A stretch of DNA of 51,565 nucleotides. Source: Paractinoplanes atraurantiacus. GTDB taxonomy: Bacteria > Actinomycetota > Actinomycetes > Mycobacteriales > Micromonosporaceae. A program made the position numbers and the translations under genes. Positions 18,353 to 26,783 of the stretch are shown here, piece by piece. Within the stretch, counting starts at the first letter, position 1. Each line of letters opens with the position of its first letter. The stretch lies in the NCBI RefSeq assembly GCF_900215205.1, contig NZ_OBDY01000045.1, forward strand, positions 1 through 51,565, given 5' to 3'. The notes beneath the pieces were generated by a model. It did no database searches. It had not been told where the DNA came from and saw only the letters and a program-made list of their open reading frames with translations.

Positions 18353-19901
18353 GGACCTGTATCGCGCGCGCGGCTACTGGATCGGCCAGACGTTCGACGA
18401 CCTTCTCCAAGCCGCTTTTGACAAGCACGGAAGCCGCGTCGCCATCGTCGACGGCGACCGTGAAGTCACCTACGCTGAGCTCCGAGACCGCGCGCTGCGC
18501 CTCGCCGCGGGCTTCCACGGCCTAGGGATCGGCAAGGGCGACCGGGTCGTCGTTCAACTGCCGAACACGGCTTCGTACTTCGAGGTCATCTTCGCGCTGT
18601 TCCGGCTGGGCGCGCTGCCGGTCTTCGCGCTGCCCGCGCACCGGGCGGCCGAGATCGGCTACTTCTGCTCGCACACGTCGGCCGTCGCCTTCGTGACGAC
18701 CGGGGTGCACGAGGGCTTCGACCACCGGAGCCTCGCGGCGGCCGCCGGCACCGCCCGGATGATCGTCGACGAGGATCTCGCGTCGCTGTACGCCGATCCG
18801 GCCGGCCTGCCGGACGGTCCCTCTGCCGACGAGCTGGCCTTCCTTCAGCTCTCCGGCGGCAGCACCGGGCTGCCCAAGCTGATCCCGCGCACCCACGACG
18901 ACTACCTCTACAGCGTGCGCGAGAGCGCCGACATCTGCCGCCTGACGCCCGACAGCGTCTACCTCGCGGTGCTGCCGGTGGCGCACAACTTCACGATGTC
19001 GTCGCCGGGCGTGCTCGGCGTGCTGCACGCGGGCGGCCGCATCGTGCTCGCCCGCCGGCCCGACCCGGCGACCGTGCTGCCGCTCATCGCGGTCGAGCGG
19101 GTCACCATCACCGCGGTCGTGCCGCCGCTGGCCCAGCTCTGGATCGACGCGGTCGCGGCCATGGACGAAAAGCCCGACCTGTCCAGCCTCCAGGTGCTGC
19201 AGGTGGGCGGCGCGAAGCTGGGCAGCACGGTCGCGGCCCGGGTCGAACCGGTGCTCGGCTGCCGCCTGCAACAGGTGTTCGGCATGGCCGAGGGGCTCGT
19301 CAACTACACCCGCCTCGACGACCCGGACGAGATCGTGCTCACCACGCAGGGGCGGCCCATCTCGCCGGACGACGAGATCCTCGTGGTGGACGACGCGGAC
19401 GAGCCGGTCGAGCGGGGCGAGGTCGGCCATCTGCTGACGCGAGGCCCGTACACCATCAAGGGCTATTGGAACGCCGAGGAACACAACAGGACCGCGTTCA
19501 CGGCCGACGGCTTCTACCGCACGGGTGACCTGGTGCGGCACCGGGCGGACGGCTATCTCGTGGTCGAGGGGCGGGCCAAGGACCAGATCAACCGGGGCGG
19601 CGAGAAGATCGCGGCCGAGGAGGTGGAGAACCACCTTCTCACCCACCCGGCCGTGCACGACGTGGCCGTGGTCGCCATTCCGGACGCGTATCTGGGCGAG
19701 CGGACGTGTGCCTTCGTCGTGCCGCGTCCGGGTCTTTCCCTCACGTTGCCCGAGATCCGTTCCTATCTGAGGGAACGCGGGCTGGCCGCCTACAAGATTC
19801 CCGACCGCCTGAACGTGGTCGGGGCATTCCCCGTCACCGGCGTCGGCAAGATCAGCCGGCGTGAGCTGCGTGCGGCCCTGCGATCGCTGAAGGAAGGCTG
19901 A
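18342..19901 (+). CDS. dhbE: 2,3-dihydroxybenzoate-AMP ligase (DhbE/EntE type)
   Basis: 519-residue stand-alone adenylating enzyme that activates 2,3-dihydroxybenzoate and loads it onto an aryl carrier protein. Motifs include LSGGSTGLPKLIPRTHDDY (A3), the aryl-acid-type A4 segment VAHNFTMSSPG with Asn216 in place of the amino-acid-binding Asp, YRTGDLVRH, and GRAKDQINRGGEKIA with the late catalytic Lys. The Asn-containing pocket distinguishes DHB or salicylate ligases from amino-acid A domains. It lies within the DHB gene set. Its carrier partner is not visible in the window and is presumably at the N-terminus of the cut-off NRPS or in another upstream gene. Confidence 0.94.
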   Translation: MSFEDLYRARGYWIGQTFDDLLQAAFDKHGSRVAIVDGDREVTYAELRDRALRLAAGFHGLGIGKGDRVVVQLPNTASYFEVIFALFRLGALPVFALPAHRAAEIGYFCSHTSAVAFVTTGVHEGFDHRSLAAAAGTARMIVDEDLASLYADPAGLPDGPSADELAFLQLSGGSTGLPKLIPRTHDDYLYSVRESADICRLTPDSVYLAVLPVAHNFTMSSPGVLGVLHAGGRIVLARRPDPATVLPLIAVERVTITAVVPPLAQLWIDAVAAMDEKPDLSSLQVLQVGGAKLGSTVAARVEPVLGCRLQQVFGMAEGLVNYTRLDDPDEIVLTTQGRPISPDDEILVVDDADEPVERGEVGHLLTRGPYTIKGYWNAEEHNRTAFTADGFYRTGDLVRHRADGYLVVEGRAKDQINRGGEKIAAEEVENHLLTHPAVHDVAVVAIPDAYLGERTCAFVVPRPGLSLTLPEIRSYLRERGLAAYKIPDRLNVVGAFPVTGVGKISRRELRAALRSLKEG

Positions 19902-19902
19902 C

Positions 19903-20529
19903 ATGCTCCCGCGCATCACCCCGTACCCCCTCCCCACCGGTTTCTCCCTGACCAGCGCCCGCGTCGGCTGGCGCCCGGACCCCCGGCGGGCGGCCCTGCT
20001 CGTGCACGACATGCAGAACTACTTCCTCGCCCCGTTCGGCACCGCCGACCACGCCCTGATGGCCCGGGTCATCGACAACATCGCGGCGCTGCGCAAGCAC
20101 GCCCACGAGGCCGGCATGCCGGTCGTCTTCTCGGCCCAGCCCGGCGGGCAGAGCCTGGCCGAACGCGGTCTGCTGCAGGACTTCTGGGGCGACGGCCCGC
20201 CGCCGTCGCAGAGCGCCCTGGCCATCACCGACGCCCTCACTCCCGGCCCCGACGACGTCCAGATCACCAAGCGGCGCTACAGCGCCTTCGCCGGCACGCC
20301 CCTGGCCTCGTTGCTCGAAGGCCGAGACCAGCTCATCGTCACCGGGGTCTACGCGCACATCGGCGTGCTCGCCACCACCCTCGACGCGTTCATGCGTGAC
20401 ATCCAGCCGTTCGTCGTCGCCGATGCCGTCGCCGACTTCAGCCCCGCCCACCACCGGGACGCGCTGCGGCACGTCGCCGACCGGTGCGGCGTGGTCGGCA
20501 CGGCCTCCGAGATCGCCACCTTCCTCTGA
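19903..20529 (+). CDS. dhbB: Isochorismatase without aryl-carrier domain (EntB N-domain type)
   Basis: 208-residue cysteine-hydrolase-fold isochorismatase, converting isochorismate to 2,3-dihydro-2,3-dihydroxybenzoate and pyruvate. The catalytic Asp is in LLVHDMQNYFL (Asp36), Lys123 is in the TKRRYSAF segment, and GVYAHIGVL is the family's isochorismate-specific strand-turn. Classical EntB/DhbB proteins are near 285-310 residues because a carrier domain follows; here the protein stops after the hydrolase. The aryl carrier must be supplied elsewhere. The gene begins one base after the ligase stop. Confidence 0.92.
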   Translation: MLPRITPYPLPTGFSLTSARVGWRPDPRRAALLVHDMQNYFLAPFGTADHALMARVIDNIAALRKHAHEAGMPVVFSAQPGGQSLAERGLLQDFWGDGPPPSQSALAITDALTPGPDDVQITKRRYSAFAGTPLASLLEGRDQLIVTGVYAHIGVLATTLDAFMRDIQPFVVADAVADFSPAHHRDALRHVADRCGVVGTASEIATFL

Positions 20530-20540
20530 AAGGCACAACC

Positions 20541-21788
20541 ATGATGGTGTACGACCTCGTCGGCATCGGCTTCGGGCCATCGAACCTGGCGCTGGCCATC
20601 GCCATCGAAGAGCACGACACCCCGCTGAACGCGGTCTTCCTGGAGAAGCAGGAGGACTTCGGCTGGCACCGGGGCATGCTCTTCGAGGACGCCACCATGC
20701 AGGTGTCGTTCCTCAAGGACCTGGTCACCATGCGCAACCCGGCCAGCGACTTCAGCTTCGTGTCCTATCTGCACGCCCACGACCGCCTGGCCGAGTTCAT
20801 CAACTTCAAGTCGATGTACCCGCTGCGCGTCGAGTTCCACGACTACTTCATGTGGGCGGCCCGGCGGATGAGCCACCTGGTCCGCTACGGCCACACGGTC
20901 ACCGACGTCGTGCCGGTGGTCGACGAGAACGGCGAGGCGTGGGCGGTCGACGTCATCAGCCCGCGCGGCACGTTCCGGGCCCGCAACGTCGTCGTCGCGG
21001 TCGGCCTCGAGTCGAGCCTGCCGCCCGACGTCACCCCCGGACCGCGGGTCTGGCACAACCTCGATCTGCTCCATCGGGTGGCTTCCTTCGACGTGCCGCA
21101 GCCGCAACGGTTCATCGTCGTCGGTGCCGGGCAGAGCGCCGCCGAGTCCGTCGCCTACCTGCATTCCCGCTATCCCACGGCCGAGGTCAACAGCGTTTTC
21201 TTCCGGTACGGCTACAGTCCCGCCGACGACAGCAACTTCGCCAACCAGATCTTCGACCCGGCGGCCGTCGACCTCTACTACGACGCACCGGCCGACGTGA
21301 AGCGGATGCTGTTCGACTACCACCGCAACACCAACTACTCGGTGGTCGACGGCGAGCTCATCGAGGAGCTGTACCGGCGTACGTACAGGGAAAGGGTTTT
21401 GGGCCGAGATCGTCTGCACATGATGCGCGCCTCGCGGATCGCCGATCTGACGCCACGCGCGGACGGGGTGACCGCCGTGGTCGAGCACATGCCGACCGGC
21501 GAGCGGCAGACCCTGGAGGCCGATGCCATCGTCTACGCCACCGGATATCGCCCGGTCGACGTGACCCGGCTGCTCGGCACGGCGGGCAAGCACTGCCTGC
21601 GCGACGAGGAGGACCTGCTGCGGGCCGAACGCGACTACCGTCTCGTCACCGACGCGGGGCTGAGCGCCGGAATCTACCTCCAGGGCGGGACCGAGCACGC
21701 GCACGGCATAACAGCCACCCTGCTGTCGGCCGGCGCGATCCGGGCCGGTGAGATCGCCCGCTCAATTTCCGCGGCGGGGCGCCGATAG
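20541..21788 (+). CDS. L-lysine/L-ornithine N-monooxygenase (siderophore hydroxamate formation)
   Basis: 415-residue flavin N-hydroxylase of the IucD/SidA/PvdA family, hydroxylating the side-chain amine of lysine or ornithine with FAD, NADPH and O2. Visible motifs are the FAD site GIGFGPSNLALA at the N-terminus, the NADPH site VVGAGQSAAESVAYL near residue 195, and the C-terminal ATGYR. The first ATG of the ATGATG pair at 20541 is used; a weak AAAGG lies upstream and the spacing from the isochorismatase stop is 11 bases. Lysine versus ornithine cannot be decided by eye. Ornithine is favoured by the resemblance of the A1 pocket to known hydroxyornithine-type pockets (inference). Confidence 0.92.
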   Translation: MMVYDLVGIGFGPSNLALAIAIEEHDTPLNAVFLEKQEDFGWHRGMLFEDATMQVSFLKDLVTMRNPASDFSFVSYLHAHDRLAEFINFKSMYPLRVEFHDYFMWAARRMSHLVRYGHTVTDVVPVVDENGEAWAVDVISPRGTFRARNVVVAVGLESSLPPDVTPGPRVWHNLDLLHRVASFDVPQPQRFIVVGAGQSAAESVAYLHSRYPTAEVNSVFFRYGYSPADDSNFANQIFDPAAVDLYYDAPADVKRMLFDYHRNTNYSVVDGELIEELYRRTYRERVLGRDRLHMMRASRIADLTPRADGVTAVVEHMPTGERQTLEADAIVYATGYRPVDVTRLLGTAGKHCLRDEEDLLRAERDYRLVTDAGLSAGIYLQGGTEHAHGITATLLSAGAIRAGEIARSISAAGRR

Positions 21789-21795
21789 GACGAAC

Positions 21796-23688
21796 GTGCC
21801 GGAGCAGCTGTACCTGCTCGCGAACCTGGTCATCATGGTCGCCTACGCGGGGATCATGGTGGCCATCGTGGTGCCCGTGAGCCGCGAGGGTCAGCTGCGC
21901 AGCAACCGGCTGGCCCTGGCCACCGCGCTCATCTTCTTCAGCTGCGCGGTCGGGCACGGGCTGCACGCGTGGACGGCGTACAGGGCGATCGTCGACCACA
22001 CCGGCCACCTGCCCGGCTGGGAGCTCGCCCTGTGGGACGCCCTGACCGCCGCGGTGGGCGTCTACTACTGGTCGCTGCGCCGCAGTTACGGGGTTCTGCT
22101 CGGTCCGGGCGCCATGTACGTCTCGCCGGGTGAGGAGAAGCGCCTGGCCGAGGCCCGCTCGACACTGGCGGCCGTGGTCGAGTACACCGACGACGCCATC
22201 ATCGGTCTCGGCATGGGCGGCCTGGTGACCGCCTGGAACGGCGGCGCCGAGCGCCTTTTCGGCTATCGGGCCGACGAGATCATCGGACAGCCGGTCTCGA
22301 TCCTGGCCGACGACACCGGCTTCGCCGAGCAGCAGGAGGTCCGGGCCCGCATCGCGGCCGGCGAGCGTGGCGTCTACTACGAGGCCCGGCGGCTGCACAA
22401 GGACGGCTCGCCGGTCGAGGTCTCGCTCAACGTGGCACCCATCCAGGAGGTCAACGGCGTGGTCACCGGCGTCTCGGTGGTGGCCCGCGACATCCGCCAG
22501 GCCCGGGAGGCGGCCGAGCGGCAGCGGGCGCTGGAGGAGCGCACCCATCAGGCCCAGCGCATGGAGAGCCTCGGCAAGCTGGCCGGCGGCATCGCCCACG
22601 ACTTCAACAACATCCTGGCCATCATCGTCAACTACACCGAGTTCGCCATCGAGGAGAGCGAGAGCAATCCGGGTGTACGGGCGGACCTGACCCACGTGCG
22701 CACGGCGGCCGACCGGGCCATGGGCCTGACCCGGCAGCTGCTCACCTTCACCCGGGGCGACACGGTGCAGCCGCAGGACGTCGACCTCAACCTGGCCCTG
22801 GCCGAGGTGCGCGACATGCTGGAACGCACCATCGGCGAGCACATCACACTGGTCGCCCGCCCCGCCCCGGCGCCGGTGGTCGTGCGCGCCGACCCGGGTC
22901 AGCTCCAGCAGATCCTGCTCAACCTGGCCATCAACGCCCGCGACGCGATGCCCGACGGCGGCTCCCTGGTGCTGGAGGCCGGCACGGCCGAGCTCGACGG
23001 CGACGAGGTGAAGATGCAGCCCGCCCTGCCGGCCGGCCGCTACGCCCGCCTCCAGATCAGCGACACCGGCGAGGGCATGCCGCCGGAGGTGGTCCAGCGC
23101 ATCTTCGAGCCGTTCTTCACCACGAAACCCCGGGGCCGGGGTACGGGCTTGGGCCTGTCAACGGTCTACGGCATCGTGACGGAGGCGGGAGGAGCCCTGA
23201 ACGTCTACTCCGAGCCCGGCGTGGGCACGACATTCCGCATCTACCTACCGTTGGCCGCGGTCACAGGCGAAGCGGCGGTGGCGGCCCGTCCGGCCGCCCC
23301 ACCACCGGGAGACGGCCGCACGATCCTGGTCGTGGAGGACGAGATAGACCTGGCCCGGGTGGTGACCCGCATCCTGACGGCCGGCGGCTACCACGTGCTG
23401 CTGGCCGACAGTGCCCCACACGCGTTGGAGTTGTTCGCGGAAAGGCCCTGCGACGCCCTGCTGACCGACGTCATCATGCCGGAGATGTCCGGCCCCCGCC
23501 TGGCCGAACTGATCCACCAGCAGCGCCCCGACCTCCCCGTCGTCTACATGTCCGGGTACAGCAACGGCCTGCTCGGCGAGACCCGCGTTTTGGACCCCGG
23601 CATCCCCTTCGTCGAGAAGCCGTTCACCCGCCAGGACCTCCTCCACAAGGTGCATGACGCCCTGGTGCCCGCCCGGGTAGCCCCGTAG
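21796..23688 (+). CDS. Hybrid histidine kinase with ethylene-receptor-like 3-TM sensor, PAS and receiver domains
   Basis: 630-residue membrane histidine kinase. Order: three hydrophobic helices (about 5-28, 38-60, 78-95), a PAS domain (about 115-235), a coiled linker, a phosphoacceptor segment GGIAHDFNN with His268, a GHKL ATPase (NLAINARDAMPDGG, DTGEGM, GRGTGLGLS) and a C-terminal receiver with phospho-acceptor Asp558 in LLTDVIMP. The helices carry Asn10, Tyr17, Cys50 and His54, whose spacing is identical to Asp25, Tyr32, Cys65 and His69 of the Arabidopsis ETR1 ethylene/copper site. The GTG start lies 7 bases after the monooxygenase stop, so it may be cotranscribed with the siderophore genes. 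The ligand is unknown; copper or a redox signal is inference. Confidence 0.9.
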   Translation: MPEQLYLLANLVIMVAYAGIMVAIVVPVSREGQLRSNRLALATALIFFSCAVGHGLHAWTAYRAIVDHTGHLPGWELALWDALTAAVGVYYWSLRRSYGVLLGPGAMYVSPGEEKRLAEARSTLAAVVEYTDDAIIGLGMGGLVTAWNGGAERLFGYRADEIIGQPVSILADDTGFAEQQEVRARIAAGERGVYYEARRLHKDGSPVEVSLNVAPIQEVNGVVTGVSVVARDIRQAREAAERQRALEERTHQAQRMESLGKLAGGIAHDFNNILAIIVNYTEFAIEESESNPGVRADLTHVRTAADRAMGLTRQLLTFTRGDTVQPQDVDLNLALAEVRDMLERTIGEHITLVARPAPAPVVVRADPGQLQQILLNLAINARDAMPDGGSLVLEAGTAELDGDEVKMQPALPAGRYARLQISDTGEGMPPEVVQRIFEPFFTTKPRGRGTGLGLSTVYGIVTEAGGALNVYSEPGVGTTFRIYLPLAAVTGEAAVAARPAAPPPGDGRTILVVEDEIDLARVVTRILTAGGYHVLLADSAPHALELFAERPCDALLTDVIMPEMSGPRLAELIHQQRPDLPVVYMSGYSNGLLGETRVLDPGIPFVEKPFTRQDLLHKVHDALVPARVAP

Positions 23689-23700
23689 CGCTACAGGGCT
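23679..23700 (+). terminator. Hairpin at the end of the siderophore/kinase operon
   Basis: AGCCC-C-GTA and TAC-A-GGGCT form an eight-pair stem with one C-A mismatch around a GCGC loop, overlapping the kinase stop codon. There is no T-tract, as is common in actinomycetes. Its termination activity is inferred. Confidence 0.45.
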
Positions 23701-23764
23701 TATCTGCCGCATGTTCCTGCCGACTGTGTGGGGCAGACGTCGAGGCTGGTGCCGGGAGAGTTTC

Positions 23765-24199
23765 ATGCATGTACGGCTGTTGAGCGACTCGTGCACCAAG
23801 GGATGGGCCAGTTGGGGTCACGGTGAGCTGTGGCTGACCGAGGACGCGCTGGTACGGGTGGGCAGGCCGGCCCTTACCGCTCGAGCCGTGCTCGGTGGAG
23901 CTGCGGGGGCGGTCGGTGGCCTGCTCGGTGGCGCCTTGGCCACGGCAGCCCTCGCGGGGCTCTCGAAGCCGGCGCCGACGCAGGACATCGAGATCGAGCC
24001 GGGCGCCTGGTTCGGTTACATCGCCGCGCGGAAGGATGTGTTGATCTTTCCCTACGCGCGAATCATCATGGCCACCTTCAAAGAAGGACTGACCACCAGT
24101 AGCCTGACGATCCGGCTCCGTGACGGCTATGACGCCAAGCTTTTGTGGAAGCGGTCTCCCGCAGCGGCCCGCGTAATCCGATCCGTGCTGCCGGTCTAG
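23765..24199 (+). CDS. Small protein of unknown function with Gly/Ala-rich membrane segment
   Basis: 144-residue protein that I do not recognise. ATG at 23765 is chosen because GGGAGAG sits 4 bases before it. The N-terminal 35 residues look soluble. A Gly/Ala-rich hydrophobic stretch (about 42-68) could insert in the membrane or act as a glycine-zipper hairpin. The C-terminal half is strand-rich (IEIEPGAWFGYIAARKD and IMATFKEGL segments). It is separated from the kinase gene by about 75 bases and is probably an independent unit. No function is assigned. Confidence 0.7.
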   Translation: MHVRLLSDSCTKGWASWGHGELWLTEDALVRVGRPALTARAVLGGAAGAVGGLLGGALATAALAGLSKPAPTQDIEIEPGAWFGYIAARKDVLIFPYARIIMATFKEGLTTSSLTIRLRDGYDAKLLWKRSPAAARVIRSVLPV

Positions 24200-24546
24200 C
24201 CCTTGCCCACCTGGTCGGCGCGGGGGAGGTGCTCGACCGTGGTGCCGGCGCGGCCCAGGATCGGCTACTGCGCCGACAACCCGCTCACCGGGCACGGGTC
24301 GCCGATCGTGCGACCGGCCGGAGTCTCGGGCCGCGTCGAGTGATGTGACGACTCGGCCGGAGCCGGTGCTCACCGAGGACCAGGCCGTTCAGTTGGCGCT
24401 CTCGCCCGAGCTCTGTCTGTTTCCCTGAACCCGCGAAGGTGTGGTCGGAACGGGAAAACGCAGCGAAGGAGTTGCACATACCGCTACCGTCGCAATCCTG
24501 ATGATCTTCCGTGCGCGGTGACGGCAGCTGCCGCGTGCGGAGCAGG
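24200..24546. other. Intergenic stretch without a credible gene
   Basis: About 350 bases between the small unknown gene and the TetR terminator region. Short open frames exist on both strands but none has a ribosome site together with a recognisable protein. A fragment reading IGYCADNPLTGHGSPIV near 24260 looks protein-like but starts and stops abruptly. It could be a gene remnant; I cannot support more than that. Confidence 0.4.
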
Positions 24547-24614
24547 CGAATCGCCCGGGAGACCACCCGAAAGCTGGATGACCGGCCGGCTCAGGGGGTC
24601 ACCCGGGCGATTCG
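24547..24614 (-). terminator. 13-bp perfect inverted repeat downstream of the TetR gene
   Basis: CGAATCGCCCGGG (24547-24559) and CCCGGGCGATTCG (24602-24614) are exact inverted repeats with a 42-base spacer, ending directly at the TetR stop codon. They would form a long hairpin in the TetR mRNA. A terminator or 3' stabiliser is likely; the large loop makes this less certain. Confidence 0.5.
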
Positions 24615-25193
24615 TTATTCGACGGGCGGAACGCCCTGCGTGAGCGTCGCCAGCATGGCGTCGAGGCGGGGGAGGGGGTCGTCGAGGGTGCCGGCCAGGT
24701 AGTCGTCGTACCAGACGCGGAAGACGCCGGTGGCGTTGACGACCAGGACGCGTACGCGCCAATCGTCTTCGTCTTTTCCGGACAGCGCGGCCAGCCGCCG
24801 TACGATCTCCGCCTCCTGCTCCGGAGGCACCCCGGCGTGCGCGGCCCGCAGATGCTGTGACTGCCGCGCCACGTGCCGCAGGGCCGCCAGCCACTCGCGA
24901 TGGTCGGCCACGAACGCGCCCACCTCGCGCATCGCCGCGCTGATCAGCTCGGCCGGGGCAAGGCCGGCCGGCGCGGACGCCAGGTGGTCCGTCACGATCG
25001 CGGCCATCCGGCGGATCGGGTCGGTGACCACGTCCTCCTTGGCCGCGAAGTAACGGTGGAACGTGCGCGGCGCGATGTCGGCCGCGGCGCAGATGTCGGC
25101 CACGGTCACGTTGTCGTACCCGCGCTCCATGAACAACCGCCACGCCACCTCGACGGTCTTGACGCGGTTCTGCTCGCGCTTGCGGTCCCTCAA
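24615..25193 (-). CDS. TetR-family repressor, divergent from the MFS exporter
   Basis: 192-residue TetR regulator with the N-terminal helix-turn-helix TVADICAAADIAPRTFHRYF and an all-helical ligand domain with no recognisable ligand signature. The TTG at 25193, ahead of LRDRKREQNR, is preferred because it gives the usual TetR length and lies 15 bases after GAGAGGAG. The frame remains open to a GTG at 25268, which would add 25 residues unlike the family and would leave only 4 bases between its start and the operators. It most likely represses itself and the adjacent exporter through the palindromes at 25273-25306. Confidence 0.85.
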   Translation of the reverse strand: MRDRKREQNRVKTVEVAWRLFMERGYDNVTVADICAAADIAPRTFHRYFAAKEDVVTDPIRRMAAIVTDHLASAPAGLAPAELISAAMREVGAFVADHREWLAALRHVARQSQHLRAAHAGVPPEQEAEIVRRLAALSGKDEDDWRVRVLVVNATGVFRVWYDDYLAGTLDDPLPRLDAMLATLTQGVPPVE

Positions 25194-25272
25194 CCCGGTG
25201 ATCGCCCGCTCCTCTCGTGTTTGTGACGGCGCTCTCAGAGAGCCCGGTAGGCCATGCCCTCGCAACACTATC

Positions 25273-25306
25273 GTGGCAGTCTCTGCCTCGTGGCAGAGTC
25301 TGCCAC
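25273..25306. promoter_or_regulatory. Twin palindromic operators between TetR and MFS genes
   Basis: GTGGCAGAGTCTGCCAC at 25290-25306 is a perfect 17-base palindrome around a central G. GTGGCAGTCTCTGCC at 25273-25287 repeats the same half-sites, and the two together form a larger inverted repeat with a single mismatch. Centre spacing is about 17 bases. The site is in the divergent intergenic region, 22 bases before the MFS start codon. TetR binding is inferred. Confidence 0.75.
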
Positions 25307-25327
25307 TTTGAGAGGTGGGGAGATCTC

Positions 25328-26770
25328 ATGGCACAGGCTGTCTCGACGACGCCTTCGGAAGCGCCGCCGGCGCCCAAGGCGTGGTCCGGGAAGCAGATCG
25401 TCGTCCTGCTGGTGATCGGCGTCGGCGCCCTGATGGTGTCGCTGACCCAGTCGCTGCTCGTGCCCGTGCTGGGCGAGCTCGCGGTCGACCTCAACGCGAC
25501 ACAGGACGGCGTCGCCTGGCTGCTGACCTCGACGCTGCTGGTCGGCGCCGTGGCCGTGCCCGCCTTCGGCCGGCTCGGCGACCTCTACGGCACCCGCCAC
25601 CTGGTGATCGTCGCGCTGGGCGCTCTCGTCGTCGGCTCGCTGGTCTGCGCGCTGTCGAACAGCCTGGAGATGATGATCGTCGGCCGTGCCGTCGTCGGCC
25701 TGTCGGTGGCCACGGTCCCGCTGAGCATCAGCCTGATCGGCGTCATCCTGCCCAAGGAGCACGCCGGCGCCGGCATCGCCCTGATCAGCGCGATGCTCGG
25801 CGTGGGCGGCGCGCTCGGCCTGCCGCTGGCCGGTGTCATCGCCCAGTACGCCGACTACCACGTGCTGTTCTGGGTCTGCGTGGCCGGCGGCGTCATCGCC
25901 ATCCCCGGCATCCTGCTGCTGGTGCCCTCACCCAAGCCGGCCGCCAAGGGCCGCATGGACATCCCCGGCACCGTCCTGCTCGGCGCGGCCATGCTGGCCC
26001 TGCTGCTCCCGCTGGCCCAGGGCGAGTCGTGGGGCTGGACCGACCCGCTGACGCTGGGTCTGCTGGCGGCCGCGGTGGTGCTGCTGGCCGCGTTCGTGCT
26101 GATCGAGCTGCGCATCACGTCGCCGCTGGTCGACGTCCGTACGACGGCCCGCCCGGCCCTGCTGCTGACCAACATCGCGTCGCTGTTCGTGGGCTTCGCC
26201 CTGTTCGCCACCCTGATCGGCACGGCCACGTACGTGCAGGCGCCTGAGGCGACCGGCTACGGTTTCGGCAAGTCCATCCTGGTCGGCGGCCTGTGCATGC
26301 TCCCCGGCGGCCTGGCCATGCTGGTCCTGTCACCGTTCTCGGCCAAGCTGGCCCCGCGCACGGCCCTGATCATCGGCTCCCTGATCATCGCGGTCGGCTT
26401 CGCCAGCCGCATCTGGCTCACCGGCAGCCTGTGGGAGGTCATCCTGGGCGCCACGATCGCCGGCGCCGGCACGGGCATCGCGTACGCCGCCATGCCCGGC
26501 CTGATCATGCACGCCACCCCGCGAGGGGAGCTGGCCGCCGCGAACGGCTTGAACGCCCTGTTCCGCAGCGTGGGAAGCTCCCTGGCCAGCGCCATCGGCG
26601 GCGCCATCCTGGCCGCCAAGACCTTGGACCTGGGCGGCCACGCCCTCCCGTCCCTGGGCGCCTACCAGCTCCTGTTCGTCATCTGCGCCGGGGCCGCCGT
26701 GGTCGCCGCCCTTCTGGCCCTGGTCATCCCCAAGCACTCGGCCACCGCCGACGCTGCTCTGCCGGAGTAG
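25328..26770 (+). CDS. MFS drug-efflux transporter (14-TM, EmrB/DHA2 type)
   Basis: 480-residue major facilitator with 14 predicted hydrophobic segments. The cytoplasmic motif A appears as GRLGDLYGTRH after helix 2, and an antiporter-type motif C region follows (GVGGALGLPLAGVIA). ATG at 25328 is preceded by AGGTGGGGAG at a suitable distance; an upstream in-frame extension would run through the operators and is rejected. It probably exports a toxic small molecule that acts as the TetR ligand. It could export a siderophore, but it is separated from that operon and independently regulated. Confidence 0.92.
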   Translation: MAQAVSTTPSEAPPAPKAWSGKQIVVLLVIGVGALMVSLTQSLLVPVLGELAVDLNATQDGVAWLLTSTLLVGAVAVPAFGRLGDLYGTRHLVIVALGALVVGSLVCALSNSLEMMIVGRAVVGLSVATVPLSISLIGVILPKEHAGAGIALISAMLGVGGALGLPLAGVIAQYADYHVLFWVCVAGGVIAIPGILLLVPSPKPAAKGRMDIPGTVLLGAAMLALLLPLAQGESWGWTDPLTLGLLAAAVVLLAAFVLIELRITSPLVDVRTTARPALLLTNIASLFVGFALFATLIGTATYVQAPEATGYGFGKSILVGGLCMLPGGLAMLVLSPFSAKLAPRTALIIGSLIIAVGFASRIWLTGSLWEVILGATIAGAGTGIAYAAMPGLIMHATPRGELAAANGLNALFRSVGSSLASAIGGAILAAKTLDLGGHALPSLGAYQLLFVICAGAAVVAALLALVIPKHSATADAALPE

Positions 26771-26783
26771 GACCCGAACCGCC

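Noticed and set aside
1..23688. Iron-box (IdeR/DmdR type) operator for the siderophore operon
   Set aside because: I saw no convincing TTAGGTTAGGCTAACCTAA-like site. The operon's promoter probably lies left of the window.
24285..24566. Small minus-strand open frame in the gap after the unknown gene
   Set aside because: Overlaps the terminator arm, has no ribosome site and no family resemblance.
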